A DNA stretch of 64,000 bases from Nostoc sp. NMS7 (GTDB lineage Bacteria > Cyanobacteriota > Cyanobacteriia > Cyanobacteriales > Nostocaceae): the NCBI RefSeq assembly GCF_017115085.1, contig NZ_JABXKJ010000237.1:62001-126000 (forward strand), given 5' to 3'. The notes under the pieces were generated by a model. The model saw nothing but the letters and a program-made list of their open reading frames with translations. It ran no database searches and was not told the origin of the DNA. Position numbers and translations under genes: made by a program. Below, piece after piece: positions 51,584-61,762 of this stretch. Within the stretch, counting starts at the first letter, position 1. Each line of letters starts with the position of its first letter.

Positions 51584-53152
51584 TCACATCCCAGAACCAA
51601 TATGAATGCGATCCTCAACTTCCGCAAATTTTTCCTGCGCCTCCTGTTCAGTACTCAATAATGAAACGACGATCGCCACAATAAATGCCAGTGGTATACT
51701 AATTAATCCAGGATTTTTCAATGGAAAAGGTGCCCAAGCGTGCTTGAGAATCGTTACTTGAATAGTAGGTGACAAATAAATCAGCACTAAAGAGGAGACA
51801 GTACCTACTAACATACTCGCAACCGCCCCGTTGGTGGTGAAGCGTCGCCAAAGCATTGATAAGAGCAACGCTGGGAAGTTTGCACTAGCTGCGATCGCAA
51901 ATGCTAAACCTACCATATAAGCGACGTTTTGCCCTTTAAACAAAATACCCAGCAATATCGCCACTAACCCCAAAAGCATTGTCGCACCACGAGCCACTTT
52001 CAGCTGTTCTGACTCGTCGGCATGACCTGAACGCACCACGTTCACCCATAAATCGTGGGACAATGCAGCCGCACCTGAGAGCGTCAACCCCGCCACTACC
52101 GCCAAAATAGTTGCAAAGGAAACAGCCGAAATAAAGCCTAAGAAAGCATCACCACCGAGAAATTCTGCTAACATTGGTGCAGCCATATTACCACCAGTAC
52201 CAATTTGCTTGATCGCATCTTGACCTACTAGCACCATCGCTCCAAAGCCCAGAATGAAGGTAAGGAGATAAAAAACGCCAATAATAGCTGTAGCATAAGT
52301 AACAGAGAGCCGCGCGGCTTTGGCATCGGGTACTGTGTAGAAACGCATCAAGATGTGCGGTAGTCCAGCAGTGCCGAACATCAAGGACATCCCCAAAGAG
52401 ATAGCATCCAAGGGGTCAGAAACCAGTTTGCCTGGAGCTAATACACCTGTATACTTCTGGGATGCAGCCGCAAAAAGAGCGATCGGGTTAAAGCCAAATC
52501 GTGCCAGTACCAAGATAGCTAGTAAAATCGTTCCACCGAGCAACAAAACTGCTTTGATAATTTGTACCCAAGTGGTGGCAATCATCCCGCCAAAAATCAC
52601 ATAAGCCATCATCACGCAACCGACGATAACCACAGCTAATTCATAATCAAAGCCAAACAATAGTTTGATTAATTCACCAGCGCCTACCATCTGGGCAATT
52701 AAGTAAAAGCTAATTACTACCAGCGTTCCAATCGCCGATGCGATACGTACAGGTTTTTGTTGCAAGCGATAAGCCACTACATCAGCAAAAGTGTATTTAC
52801 CTAAGTTGCGTAGTGGTTCGGCAATTAGGAACATGACAATCGGCCAGCCCACCAGGAAGCCGATAGAATAAATTAAGCCGTCAAAGCCGTTGAGTGCCAC
52901 CAGCCCAGCGATACCTAAAAAGCTAGCTGCACTCATGAAGTCTCCCGCCAAGGCCAGCCCATTTTGGAAACCGCTAATTTTACCGCCAGCTGTATAGAAC
53001 TGTGCCGTATTTTTGGTGAGCTTTGCCGCCCAAAAAGTAATGCCTAAAGAACTTGCAACAAACAGGAAAAAGAAAGCGATCGCTAACGGGTTAAACTTAC
53101 CCAGACTGCTAATATCCGCCGCTAGTGGCAGATCGAACCATACACTATTCAT
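51584..53152 (-). CDS. actP: Sodium:solute (acetate-type) symporter
   Basis: 522 residues with about 13 membrane helices. It belongs to the SSS family; the N-terminal [20 protein letters not shown] and [20 protein letters not shown] are typical of ActP, as are [20 protein letters not shown] and ALSHDLWVN. It would import acetate or another monocarboxylate with Na+. It lies 56 bp downstream of the DUF485 gene, the usual yjcH-actP order. Confidence 0.92.
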   Translation of the reverse strand: MNSVWFDLPLAADISSLGKFNPLAIAFFFLFVASSLGITFWAAKLTKNTAQFYTAGGKISGFQNGLALAGDFMSAASFLGIAGLVALNGFDGLIYSIGFLVGWPIVMFLIAEPLRNLGKYTFADVVAYRLQQKPVRIASAIGTLVVISFYLIAQMVGAGELIKLLFGFDYELAVVIVGCVMMAYVIFGGMIATTWVQIIKAVLLLGGTILLAILVLARFGFNPIALFAAASQKYTGVLAPGKLVSDPLDAISLGMSLMFGTAGLPHILMRFYTVPDAKAARLSVTYATAIIGVFYLLTFILGFGAMVLVGQDAIKQIGTGGNMAAPMLAEFLGGDAFLGFISAVSFATILAVVAGLTLSGAAALSHDLWVNVVRSGHADESEQLKVARGATMLLGLVAILLGILFKGQNVAYMVGLAFAIAASANFPALLLSMLWRRFTTNGAVASMLVGTVSSLVLIYLSPTIQVTILKHAWAPFPLKNPGLISIPLAFIVAIVVSLLSTEQEAQEKFAEVEDRIHIGSGM

Positions 53153-53208
53153 GCTTAATTTTGGGTTTGATAATTTGGATTTGGGGCTAGAAATTGCTAA
53201 TAGCTAAT

Positions 53209-53484
53209 TTACTTGCGTGTCAGCCTGGCGATTTGGTCGTCGTAACTGTTATTAGCCCAACGCACGTAGATAAAAATTAATACCCATGCTGAGACAATTA
53301 CCAGCGCCCCTAGTAAAATTCCCAAGCTGAGACCAGGAACTACTAATGACCCTAGCAGGGGCTTATTGAACGCGATTAATAGGATAAAGCCAAAGTAAAT
53401 AAACATCATGGCTCCACTGAGAATTAGGGATACCCGCCAACGTTCAGCCGCGAGAGCCTGGAGAGCCTTTGTGCGATCGCTCAT
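53209..53484 (-). CDS. DUF485 (YjcH-like) membrane protein
   Basis: 91 residues with two membrane helices (about 18-42 and 52-78). The sequence ALQALAAERWRVSLILSGAM and YVRWANNSYD fits DUF485. It is the constant small partner of ActP-type symporters. First gene of the pair; HIP1 overlaps its start. Confidence 0.92.
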   Translation of the reverse strand: MSDRTKALQALAAERWRVSLILSGAMMFIYFGFILLIAFNKPLLGSLVVPGLSLGILLGALVIVSAWVLIFIYVRWANNSYDDQIARLTRK

Positions 53485-54281
53485 GTCTTACTTTAGGTTG
53501 AGAAGATTAGGTCAGATTGTCTCATTGAAGTTGATTTCTGCCTAATTTTCTTAAAGATTATTAGTAAATCTATTGCTATTTCAGGTAATAAAATTAACTT
53601 ATGCTTAGTGATATACCAAATTGATCAGACAATAGCGGCTCTATTTTGAGTCAGAGAAACATGAAACTATAGATGCAGTTAGACACAACTAAAGCTCATC
53701 TATCTGTGGAGCGATCGCCGTTTACTTCTTCCGATTGAGTTATTGATGAGATTATTGATTATTGGAAGCTTTGGATCTGTGGGAATTGCAGGTTATTCTT
53801 CCTTTGTAGAGCGCTATTTACAAATTATTAATAAAGATTTAAAAATAATTTACTACAATATTTTTTTGTTAATATCTTTACAGATTATAGGTAGTATTAT
53901 TGTTTTGATGTCATCACCCACAAGTTCAATTTCGTCTGCAATTCGTCCAAGCTCTAGCTGTATTTTAGGCAACCCATGATCCATTAATTGTAGGGTGCGC
54001 TAGACGGAACGTGTAACGGATCGCAACAGTTCAAGATGGTGTCCTACTCTCAGGGCTATTTCATTCTCATCTAGTCCGCCTCAGAATGAATTCTGAGTCT
54101 AATAGCGAAAGTCGTCTAAAGACGACTAACAAAAGGTTATAGTCCGTTAAAACGGACTTTAGCTATGAGCCTCTGAACTTCAGTTCTGGGCGGTTTCTGT
54201 CTAGAATGAAATAGCTCTGGTCGTATTCTGTGCGCTAACACACTGTACAAAATTGGGCAAAAATTAGAATTGCTATGCAAT
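53485..54281. other. Intergenic region with repeats and a possible relic ORF
   Basis: No clear gene. On the minus strand a 43-codon frame at 53853-53984 (MDHGLPKIQLELGRIADEIE...) looks coding-like at its start but decays into AT-rich codons. A hydrophobic plus-strand frame at 53743-53979 overlaps it and is weak. Around 54090-54170 lie tandem hairpins (AAAGTCGTCTAAAGACGACT, AGTCCGTTAAAACGGACT). Confidence 0.45.
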
Positions 54282-55673
54282 CTAATTGTCAATACAGACA
54301 GAAGTAAGTTTGCTGTAATATTCAGTTTTTGCATAGATGCTGATCATACTATCACCGATTGCAAAAAAAGTACCTTCTTGCTCATCTTTATAAAATTGCA
54401 AATCGGGGTATTTAGCAGCAGCTTCTTCAGCAGTCATGGCTTTTGCTTCCATTTTATCTGGCAATAGTCCAGTACAACCAATATAAAATACCAAGGGAGA
54501 TATCTGATCTTGATAGATATTTTCTGCATATTGTTCTAGCTTCTTATTTGCCATCGTTAAAGCTGCAACCATTTCCTCTTTGCTAATCTGCTGACCAGTT
54601 TGTTTATCCTGCAATAACTGCGCCAAGCTATCAGCACCAACTTTCTTAAGAATACCTGCAACAATGCCATTTTGTTCAAGCCCAAGAAAATCATCAAAAA
54701 TTGGTTTCATCAACTCGTCAACTTTCGTAATCTTGGTGCGTGATGACAGTAACCTGGGCCTAACAGCGAGATTCTCATCAAATGCCATTTGAAAACTCGC
54801 CTTCATGATAATTTCTCCAGTTTCTTTGTCATAAAGACGATACATTCTATTCAGAAACTTATTAGCCGAGGGTAACTTACTGAGATTCAGAACATCTTGA
54901 CTACCGATGTCGATTTTATAGCTCAATCTTGAGTCAAGAGTTCCATTAATTAAAGCTTCATGGATATCAGTGTATTCGTTGGTTGTGGGAAAGTTGATAT
55001 AAATATTCTTAGACAGATAGTGCTTTTGAAACTCATCTAACTGTGCCGCTATAAATACATCTGACTCTTTTTTCAAGTGAGCGCAAATAATACTAGTCAG
55101 TACTTTAATTTCTGCTAGTTCATTAAATAGTCTATCAATACTGCTATAACAACTATTAGCAGCTACAAGCGGCAAGTTATCTAACTGGATGGAATATTCA
55201 GCATTGAAGTTAAATTCTTCTACATCAAGTATGCCTTTTTCTTTGAGCAAGTCAAAGAGTTTTTTACTACTAATTTTAACTTGTAACGACTTTATATTGA
55301 TTTTGCCGTCACTTACAATCGTGTAGTTATTAAAGCTATTCAGGTCATTTACCAACAAACCTGCTACTTCAAGAGTGGGGGTTTGGTCTTGAAATTTGGC
55401 AAGTTTGACTTTACGTTTGATAAGCATATTGATAGTAGCAGTATTGCGGTTAAACTGAAACTCCCCCATACCAACATACTCAGCATTATCCATATATTCT
55501 GTTCTCAACCAAGGTTGAAGCAGTTCCCCGTTTTCGTTTCTAACACCTTTAACACGCTTGATACCTGTTCTTTGATAATGTTCTTGCAGGTGTTTGATAT
55601 TGATAATAATATTGTGGCGATATTCTGCAAAAATTTGGATTAGTTCTACCAGAGAAATTTGATTATTTGTCAT
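54282..55673 (-). CDS. Large protein of unknown family
   Basis: 463 residues, no family recognised. No signal peptide or membrane helix. The N-terminal part has a helical stretch (SLVELIQIFAEYRHNIIINI), the middle is mixed alpha/beta (YSIQLDNLPLVAANSCYSSI), and the C-terminal third is helical and Lys/Gln-rich (LLQDKQTGQQISKEEMVAAL) before FFAIGDSMISIYAKTEYYSK. Length and codon quality support a real gene. It is flanked by repeat-rich DNA on both sides, as is common for accessory genes. Confidence 0.65.
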   Translation of the reverse strand: MTNNQISLVELIQIFAEYRHNIIINIKHLQEHYQRTGIKRVKGVRNENGELLQPWLRTEYMDNAEYVGMGEFQFNRNTATINMLIKRKVKLAKFQDQTPTLEVAGLLVNDLNSFNNYTIVSDGKINIKSLQVKISSKKLFDLLKEKGILDVEEFNFNAEYSIQLDNLPLVAANSCYSSIDRLFNELAEIKVLTSIICAHLKKESDVFIAAQLDEFQKHYLSKNIYINFPTTNEYTDIHEALINGTLDSRLSYKIDIGSQDVLNLSKLPSANKFLNRMYRLYDKETGEIIMKASFQMAFDENLAVRPRLLSSRTKITKVDELMKPIFDDFLGLEQNGIVAGILKKVGADSLAQLLQDKQTGQQISKEEMVAALTMANKKLEQYAENIYQDQISPLVFYIGCTGLLPDKMEAKAMTAEEAAAKYPDLQFYKDEQEGTFFAIGDSMISIYAKTEYYSKLTSVCIDN

Positions 55674-56308
55674 ATTGCCACCTTATAAAGGTCAAGAATC
55701 TTTTCAAGCTACGGTTACTGACGGACTTCCAAGAAATAAATTATCCAAAGAAACGAACCGCTCCAGACGCAGAGAAGCCAGTGCGTTGCGGGGGTTCCCC
55801 CCGTTGTAGCAACTGGTGTAAGCTAAAAATCTTTTAATTTGCATCCTCAAAAAAATGAATCTCTTGTGGGGTGGGCATCTTGCCCGCCCTAGTTGTGCAA
55901 ATTAAATGCGCGACAGCTTAACACAGAGAGAAGAGAAATAGAGAGGATTTTTGCATCAGTTTTGGGATATTTTTGGAAGTCCCTGAAGTCGATTATTCTT
56001 CCAAAATAAGCTGTTACAACCGTGCATAATTGAAGCACAAACACATAAAAATTTGATGTCAAATATATCCTAAAATTGACATAGGCCACACAAATATTGT
56101 GCGATCATAATTGCATTCACCAACGAACTACTATAGGCGTTCAATTATTACAAACTTTGGGCATCACTTGCCAAACTTCGCGTTGCATACTCACCGGATA
56201 TTTTCTTTATAGTACAATTGTATCATAACTATGCCAAGTTGTGTAGGCATAGCGTTGTGTCGGGGTAAAATCCCCGTTACAAAACTGAATTATGAATTAC
56301 GAATTATT
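55674..56308. other. Repeat-rich intergenic region
   Basis: About 635 bp. It contains GTTGCGGGGGTTCCCCCCGT at 55783, the hairpin GGGTGGGCATCTTGCCCGCC at 55868 (copy of 13113) and AT-rich DNA. A 66-codon minus-strand frame at 55889 is probably spurious. Confidence 0.55.
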
Positions 56309-57979
56309 TTAAGCTCCAGGTTTGAAATAATCGAAGAGGCGATCGCCTGAATCTGCGCGAATCAATGCTACAACTACATCAGGTAAGGCGGTTAAACTGG
56401 GGTAAACCAAATAACGTGGTTCCCAACGGGGACGGAACTTCTCTCTGTAGGCGTGCAGTCCCTTGAAATTGTAGAAACGATTCAAATGCCCATAAAGATA
56501 GTGCAATATTTTCTCCAAGCGGCGTGATTCTGGGTTGTCTCCAACTCCCGCAAGGGCAGAAAGACCGAAATTAAAGCTGTCGTAGCCACCCTCTTTAAAA
56601 TGTTGAAGCAGGGAAATAAATAGAAAGTCCATTGTGCCATTTTCGAGGGACGCACGATGTCGCATCATGTCAATAGTGGCTTCGTTGAGTTGGTACTCCC
56701 GGAGAATGTTGGCAAAGGCACTGATTTGACCTTCAGGATTATGCACCACAGCAATCTCACACTCTCGCAGGTAAGCTTCCTCAAACCAACCCAAAGAAAA
56801 GTGTTTTTCCGAACCTTGTACCATCTTCAGCCATTCATCACTTACAGATTTGAGCTGGTGCAATAAATCATTGGCGATGGGTGGTTGGTAAAACTCGATT
56901 TGGTATCCTAGCTTAGTTAAACGACTAATTGATGGTCTAAAGTTTTTACCGGCTTTACCTTGTAACGTAAAACTTTTTAGATCAACGATCGCTTCTTCTC
57001 CAATCTTGAGTACTTTAAACCCCAACGACTTGTAAAGCTCAACATCATCGGGCATAGTTTGGTAAAAACCAGGATACCAGTCATTACGCTGGCAAAACTG
57101 CCAGAAAGCAACAATTGTCTCTTTGCGGTCTTCAATCGGCCCGATGGGATCTCCTAAAGCGATCGCGCCCCGTCCTTTAGGAACATAAGCAATTACACTA
57201 TTACCCGAAGGACTGAAATAATAACTTTTATCATTTAAGAGTGTGAACGCTGCTAAAGAAGAACATCCATATTGCTCGACAATTTGTTTAGCTTTTTGCC
57301 GCTCATGTGTAGTTGCCAGATTCCGCCAAAACACAGGTTGCAACAGCATTACCATTGCATAAGTAATAGTAACTGCGGCAATAATATAGATAGAATTAGC
57401 AAAGAAATCTCCAAATCGGCTCTTTGGTTGCAATCCCCAATTATCTGCGGTGAAGAACATCGCTAAAGTCTGAACTATCGCTTCCCGCCAATTGAAATTC
57501 TCGGAAAACTTGCCGTCTAACAAGTAAAATCCAATAGTTCCGTATGCCAGGGTAAATAGTAAAGCACCGATCAGCGCTCGAACTCCCCGTGCGATCGAAG
57601 GACGGTCTGATTGCGCTGTGAAAAAATGGCGCATCAAAATTAATTGCAGCAGTAAAACTCCAGAGAGTAGACTTTCTTCATAGTCCAATCCCTTCAGCAA
57701 GTGGCTGAAAATGGAAATCACTAGTAAAGTAATTGTCAGTAACCAAGCGATTCTTTTTCGGCGTAATAAGTTAGTAGCAAGTGCTAGTAAAACAAACCCA
57801 GTCAACGCTGCAAATATATGACCACTGGCACGAATTTCAAATGGTAAAAATTCCTTCAACCAGTGATTTCGCCCATACAGGTTAGGTGTCACTGCTGACA
57901 ACAAATTTACTACTCCGACTAAACCTGTAAGGAAAGCTGCACTCCAAAGCCCAATCTGAGTTTTTAAATTATTAGTCAT
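56309..57979 (-). CDS. MprF-type aminoacyl-phosphatidylglycerol synthase (DUF2156) with membrane domain
   Basis: 556 residues. About six membrane helices in the first 215 residues, then a soluble GNAT-fold LPG synthase domain (DUF2156 type): GNSVIAYVPKGRGAIALGDP, LKIGEEAIVDLKSF, NATIDMMRHRA-like EATIDMMRHRASLENGTMDF and SFNFGLSALAG, ending YLVYPSLTALPDVVVALIRA. It would transfer an amino acid from tRNA to phosphatidylglycerol. The flippase half of MprF is instead encoded at 60371. The ATG lies within TGACTAA heptamer repeats, so its translation signal is repeat-derived. Confidence 0.85.
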   Translation of the reverse strand: MTNNLKTQIGLWSAAFLTGLVGVVNLLSAVTPNLYGRNHWLKEFLPFEIRASGHIFAALTGFVLLALATNLLRRKRIAWLLTITLLVISIFSHLLKGLDYEESLLSGVLLLQLILMRHFFTAQSDRPSIARGVRALIGALLFTLAYGTIGFYLLDGKFSENFNWREAIVQTLAMFFTADNWGLQPKSRFGDFFANSIYIIAAVTITYAMVMLLQPVFWRNLATTHERQKAKQIVEQYGCSSLAAFTLLNDKSYYFSPSGNSVIAYVPKGRGAIALGDPIGPIEDRKETIVAFWQFCQRNDWYPGFYQTMPDDVELYKSLGFKVLKIGEEAIVDLKSFTLQGKAGKNFRPSISRLTKLGYQIEFYQPPIANDLLHQLKSVSDEWLKMVQGSEKHFSLGWFEEAYLRECEIAVVHNPEGQISAFANILREYQLNEATIDMMRHRASLENGTMDFLFISLLQHFKEGGYDSFNFGLSALAGVGDNPESRRLEKILHYLYGHLNRFYNFKGLHAYREKFRPRWEPRYLVYPSLTALPDVVVALIRADSGDRLFDYFKPGA

Positions 57980-58070
57980 TTGTCATTAGTCATTTGTCAT
58001 TAGTCATTTGTCATTAGTCATTTGTTTTGGCGTTAAAACTCTTAACTCCTAACTCCTAACTCTCCACTCC
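57974..58070. repeat. Heptamer tandem repeats overlapping a start codon
   Basis: Alternating TCATTAG and TCATTTG units (57974-58024), then TAACTCC units (58038-58075). The minus-strand start of the synthase gene (ATGACTAATAAT) is the last heptamer; the end of the upstream esterase (VKS stop) also lies in TAACTCT-type sequence. Confidence 0.85.
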
Positions 58071-58972
58071 TAACTCTTAACTTTTTTAAACTGTTCTCCT
58101 ACATAGAATAGCGAATCTTTGAGATGTTTGTGAAAGTAGTTCCAGCCTATATCTGCACCAGACAAACCATGACCTCCAGGAAATGCATAAAATACGTGAG
58201 CAATGCCTAATTTATTTAAGGTTTCGTTGAAGGTTTTGGTAGAAGCTAGCAAATTGGTATCGTTCAGACCCGCATCTAGGTAAACACGCAATTGCTTTCT
58301 ATCTTCAGCTGGTAGCTGTTGCACGATTTGTTGGGGACTATTTTGTGAACCACTATTATCGGTAAAATAACCGCTATGGCTAAACAGAATGTGGAAGTTG
58401 TTAACATGGCGTAACCCAATATTAAAAGCCCCCCATCCCCCAGAAGACAGACCTCCCAGCGCCCAAAACTGGGGTTCTTCCAAAGTGCGGTAGCGCGACT
58501 TGACAACTTGTACTAATTCTGAACCTATCAAAGTCCCCACTTTGCCATTCGGCCCATCAAAATAATCAGGATCATACAAAGGACTAGAACCGCGATTATC
58601 ATTACCATCAGGTGTAATCACAATCGAGGGCGGTAATTTTCCACTTTGATAAAGTTGATGCAGTACGTCTAAAAGTGCGTATTTATCAGCGTAAGCACGA
58701 GCATCATCATGACCACCGTGCAATAAGAATATCACAGGATAGCGCTTTTGCTGATTTTTGTTATAGCCAGGGGGCAAAATCACACCGTAGTTACGGACTG
58801 CACCCATTGCTTGGGAGTTGAAGGTTGCTAATTGAAACTTTAGCCCAGTATCTGCCTCTTCTGGGGGCGGGTCTAGTTGTGGCGCACCTAAGATGAATAC
58901 ATAATAATAACCGGCGGTCGTCAGGAGTGCGATCGCTCCTACTAAGCTAATTAAAAATTTAGAAATCTTCAT
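58070..58972 (-). CDS. Exported esterase family protein (PF00756), paralogue A
   Basis: 300 residues. N-terminal membrane/signal segment (residues 6-28), then the putative esterase fold: YNKNQQKRYPVIFLLHGGHD, PSIVITPDGNDNRG, the nucleophile GLSSGGWGAFNIGL (Ser in GLSSGG), an acid in YLDAGLNDTN and His in FPGGHGLSGAD. Acts outside the cytoplasm. About half identical to the gene at 59111. It may hydrolyse ester bonds of lipids or cell-surface conjugates. Confidence 0.88.
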   Translation of the reverse strand: MKISKFLISLVGAIALLTTAGYYYVFILGAPQLDPPPEEADTGLKFQLATFNSQAMGAVRNYGVILPPGYNKNQQKRYPVIFLLHGGHDDARAYADKYALLDVLHQLYQSGKLPPSIVITPDGNDNRGSSPLYDPDYFDGPNGKVGTLIGSELVQVVKSRYRTLEEPQFWALGGLSSGGWGAFNIGLRHVNNFHILFSHSGYFTDNSGSQNSPQQIVQQLPAEDRKQLRVYLDAGLNDTNLLASTKTFNETLNKLGIAHVFYAFPGGHGLSGADIGWNYFHKHLKDSLFYVGEQFKKVKS

Positions 58973-59110
58973 ATTCTTTTAGCGGTTAAAAAAAATCACC
59001 TCCATTAGAACTTACTATAGTTAATCTGCTGAAAAATTGCAGCAAAGTTTTGCACGTTGACATCCATTGGTCAACGTTTTGGCAAAATCGCCTTATTTAC
59101 AGTGAAAGTT

Positions 59111-60088
59111 CTAATAAGTTCGAGTATTTTTACTACGATTAAAACCTAAATTCTCATCTCTATGAGCTATCTCAGAAGCTCTAAATTGTTTTCCCACAAA
59201 TGTCAAAGAATCCGCTAAGTGTTCACGCCAGTATTGCCAAGTGTGACTCCCAGGAAACTGACGAAACGAATTATAAATCTTGAGATTGTTTAGGACTTCA
59301 GTAAATCCTTTGGCTTCGCCGATTTCTTCAATATCTGATTTACCTGAATCTAGGTATATCCGCAATCTTTTTTTAGCTGGTGTGGAAATGGTTTTGATAT
59401 AAGTTATTGGGCTATTCTTCGGGCCGCTTTTATCCTGAAAATAACCACTATGACTAAATAAAATGGAGAAATGATCCAGGTTGTGTAATCCCACATTCAT
59501 TGCTCCCCAACCGCCAGAAGATAAACCACCTATCGCCCAAAAATCTGGATTAGTTAGTGTCCGATAACGGCTTTGCACAACTTTTACTAACTCATCCCCC
59601 ACGGCTGTGGAGACTTTGCCGTTAGGTCCATCGATATATTGGGGGTCCCAGTAGGGACTAGAGCCACGTTTGTCGTTGCCATCTGGTGTAATGATGATGC
59701 TGGGTGGCAACTTACCTGTAGTATAAAGTTGTTCTACAGTCTTAAGAGCTTCTCCCTTGTTCTGAATAAACCAATCAGTGGGATAACCATGTCCACCGTG
59801 GAGGAGAAAGATTACAGGATAACTTTGTTTTAGATTTTGCTTATAGCCCGGTGGTAAAGAAACGCCGTAGGTACGACTTGCGCCCATTACTTGACTCTTG
59901 TAGGTTTCAACCTTGTAAGTTAGAGGAGTAACTAAATCGCTAGTATTGGGCTGGGTTGAAATAAGGGAAGGCGTTGTTTGTAAATCCTGCTGTTGAGGTG
60001 GTTTTGCTGTTACACTTTGACTGTAATTACAGCCAACTAGAGTTAATACGGAAACTAGCAAGAGAATTTTAGATTTTTTGTAGTTCAT
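59111..60088 (-). CDS. Exported esterase family protein (PF00756), paralogue B, lipoprotein
   Basis: 325 residues. N-terminal signal ending in lipobox LTLVGC (Cys20), Gln/Thr-rich linker, then the same esterase core as its neighbour: SYPVIFLLHGGHGYPTDWFI, IITPDGNDKRGSS, GLSSGGWGAMNVGL (Ser), YLDSGKSD (Asp) and FPGSHTWQYW (His). Tandem duplicate of the gene at 58070 with 138 bp between them. Probably lipid-anchored in the periplasm. Confidence 0.9.
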   Translation of the reverse strand: MNYKKSKILLLVSVLTLVGCNYSQSVTAKPPQQQDLQTTPSLISTQPNTSDLVTPLTYKVETYKSQVMGASRTYGVSLPPGYKQNLKQSYPVIFLLHGGHGYPTDWFIQNKGEALKTVEQLYTTGKLPPSIIITPDGNDKRGSSPYWDPQYIDGPNGKVSTAVGDELVKVVQSRYRTLTNPDFWAIGGLSSGGWGAMNVGLHNLDHFSILFSHSGYFQDKSGPKNSPITYIKTISTPAKKRLRIYLDSGKSDIEEIGEAKGFTEVLNNLKIYNSFRQFPGSHTWQYWREHLADSLTFVGKQFRASEIAHRDENLGFNRSKNTRTY

Positions 60089-60226
60089 TTATTGAGTTAT
60101 TACTATAAAAAAAACTTTGTAGCTGGTGTTTATCTTCAAAAGCTTATGCAAATGATATGTCAATTATGTGTCAACCTGATGGAAACTTTGCGACTGCTAT
60201 TGAAGAAGAATTCAGGAGTCAGAAGT

Positions 60227-60340
60227 CAGGACTTACGCAAAAAGGCAGTAAAAGCCTTAATTTACTGTAGGGGCAATTCATGTAGCTTTAGCTGACCGCA
60301 GGGTATTGCCCCTACATTTCGTACTTGATGTGTAAGTCCT
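60227..60340. repeat. MITE-like element, second copy
   Basis: Begins AGGACTTACGCAAA and ends TGTAAGTCCT. The central TGTAGGGGCAATTCATGTAG ... ATTGCCCCTACA is the reverse complement of the centre of the element at 899-1010. It lies between divergent genes, 31 bp upstream of the flippase ATG. Confidence 0.7.
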
Positions 60341-60370
60341 ACAGGAGTCAGAATTCAGGAGTCATTTAAA

Positions 60371-61312
60371 ATGCTTAAAAAGTTGCGACTCAAATTTAGC
60401 ACGCTGTTCGGTTTGTCGCTGCTGGTGCTTTCTGTGTGGGCGATCGCTAAGGAATTGCATGAGTATAATTATCGTGATATCCTCAACTCTCTAGCTGCTA
60501 TCCCCAAAAGTCGCTTAAGTTGGGCAGTTTGGCTGACAGCCTTGGGCTATCTAGTGATGGTTGGGTACGATATCTTAGGTTTTAGCTACATTAATCGTTC
60601 CCTAAGTTGGAATAAGATTGCTCTAACCAGCTTTATTAGCTCTGCATTTAGTAATACCATCGGTTTTGCTTTGCTGACTGGCAGTGCTATCCGTTATCGA
60701 TTTTACTCTAGTTGGGGAGTGTCAGCAGGAGCGATCGCTCAAGTAATTGCTTTCGCCAATTTTACCTTCTGGTTGGGGATGTTTGCCGTTGCAGGTTTGT
60801 TGTTTATCATCAACCCCCTCAAAATTCCCACTCAATTACATCTACCTTTTGCCACCGTGCGTCCCATCGGCGTGATTTTTCTGTTATTAGTTGCTACCTA
60901 TTTATTAGGAAGTATTTTTATTCAACAACCATTAATAATTCGGGGACAAGAGTTTCGATTTCCTACTTTGAAAATATCCCTGGCTCAAATCGCAATTTCT
61001 AGTTTTGACTGGATTCTGGCGGCGGCGGTTCTTTATGTTGTGCTTCCTACTAATATATCTTTGTCCTATCTAGACTTTTTGGGAATCTATTTATTAGCGA
61101 TGTTTGCAGGTGTTGTTAGTAATGTCCCCGGTGGTTTGGGAGTATTTGAAACTATAATTTTGCTGATTCTCTCTGATAAAGTTTCGGCGGCGGCAGTTTT
61201 GGGATCAATGCTAGTTTATCGGGGAATATACTACTTTTTACCTTTGCTATTAGCAGCAGGTTTGCTGGGAATATATGAAATTAAATTTAGAATAGGGAAT
61301 TTCCAAAAATGA
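60371..61312 (+). CDS. MprF-type flippase domain protein (LPG_synthase_TM, UPF0104)
   Basis: 313 residues with about eight membrane helices. Family features include SFISSAFSNTIGFALLTGSA followed by IRYRFYSSWGVSAGAIAQVI and the C-terminal GVVSNVPGGLGVFETIILLI. This is the flippase-type part of MprF as a separate protein. It and the synthase at 56309 probably make and translocate aminoacylated lipid; the two esterases lie between. Divergent from the esterases. Confidence 0.87.
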   Translation: MLKKLRLKFSTLFGLSLLVLSVWAIAKELHEYNYRDILNSLAAIPKSRLSWAVWLTALGYLVMVGYDILGFSYINRSLSWNKIALTSFISSAFSNTIGFALLTGSAIRYRFYSSWGVSAGAIAQVIAFANFTFWLGMFAVAGLLFIINPLKIPTQLHLPFATVRPIGVIFLLLVATYLLGSIFIQQPLIIRGQEFRFPTLKISLAQIAISSFDWILAAAVLYVVLPTNISLSYLDFLGIYLLAMFAGVVSNVPGGLGVFETIILLILSDKVSAAAVLGSMLVYRGIYYFLPLLLAAGLLGIYEIKFRIGNFQK

Positions 61313-61390
61313 ATAAGCTGTGAAGTTAGGTTTAGTCTAACCAAAGGCTGCACGATCGCTAACTCACATTTAACACCAATCTCATTTTAT

Positions 61391-61753
61391 TTATATAGGC
61401 AATCGCCTCACTCGGAAAGTTTCATTAGTTACAGAAATAATTGTCCCTAACTCTAAATCTTTCTGACATTCACTCAAAACTTGCCTAAACCGTTCATTAA
61501 TTGCATCATAATTTTCGTTCCTCAACCTAAACAAAATCACACTGGGTAAACTATCCCCACTCAGGGCTAAAAGTTGGGCAAAATCTAAATCTATAGTTAA
61601 TAAAATTCTTCCTTCTGCACGGGCTTTAATTAAAATCTCGTCATCTGGTAGTCTTTACAAACCTTCATCGCGCAAATGCACCACATCATAACCAGCACCA
61701 CGCAACCAAGTTACAGTGCATAGTGAAATTCCCATATCTGCCAAAAACCTCAT
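61391..61753 (-). pseudogene. DUF5615 PIN-like toxin, interrupted by a nonsense codon
   Basis: Reading from ATG at 61753: MRFLADMGISLCTVTWLRGA then GYDVVHLRDEGL, a TAA at 61655-61657, then RLPDDEILIKARAEGRILLT, IDLDFAQLLAL and onward to a natural stop at 61391 (120 codons in all). The frame is otherwise intact. The N-terminal FLAD and internal TIDLDFA acids fit a PIN-like nuclease. A single C-to-T change (CAA to TAA) would explain the stop. Partner of the DUF433 gene 9 bp upstream. Confidence 0.85.
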
Positions 61754-61762
61754 TATTACTTG

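Noticed and set aside
53743-53979. 78-codon hydrophobic plus-strand frame
   Set aside because: Starts at TTG without RBS, AT-driven hydrophobicity, and overlaps another equally weak frame on the other strand.
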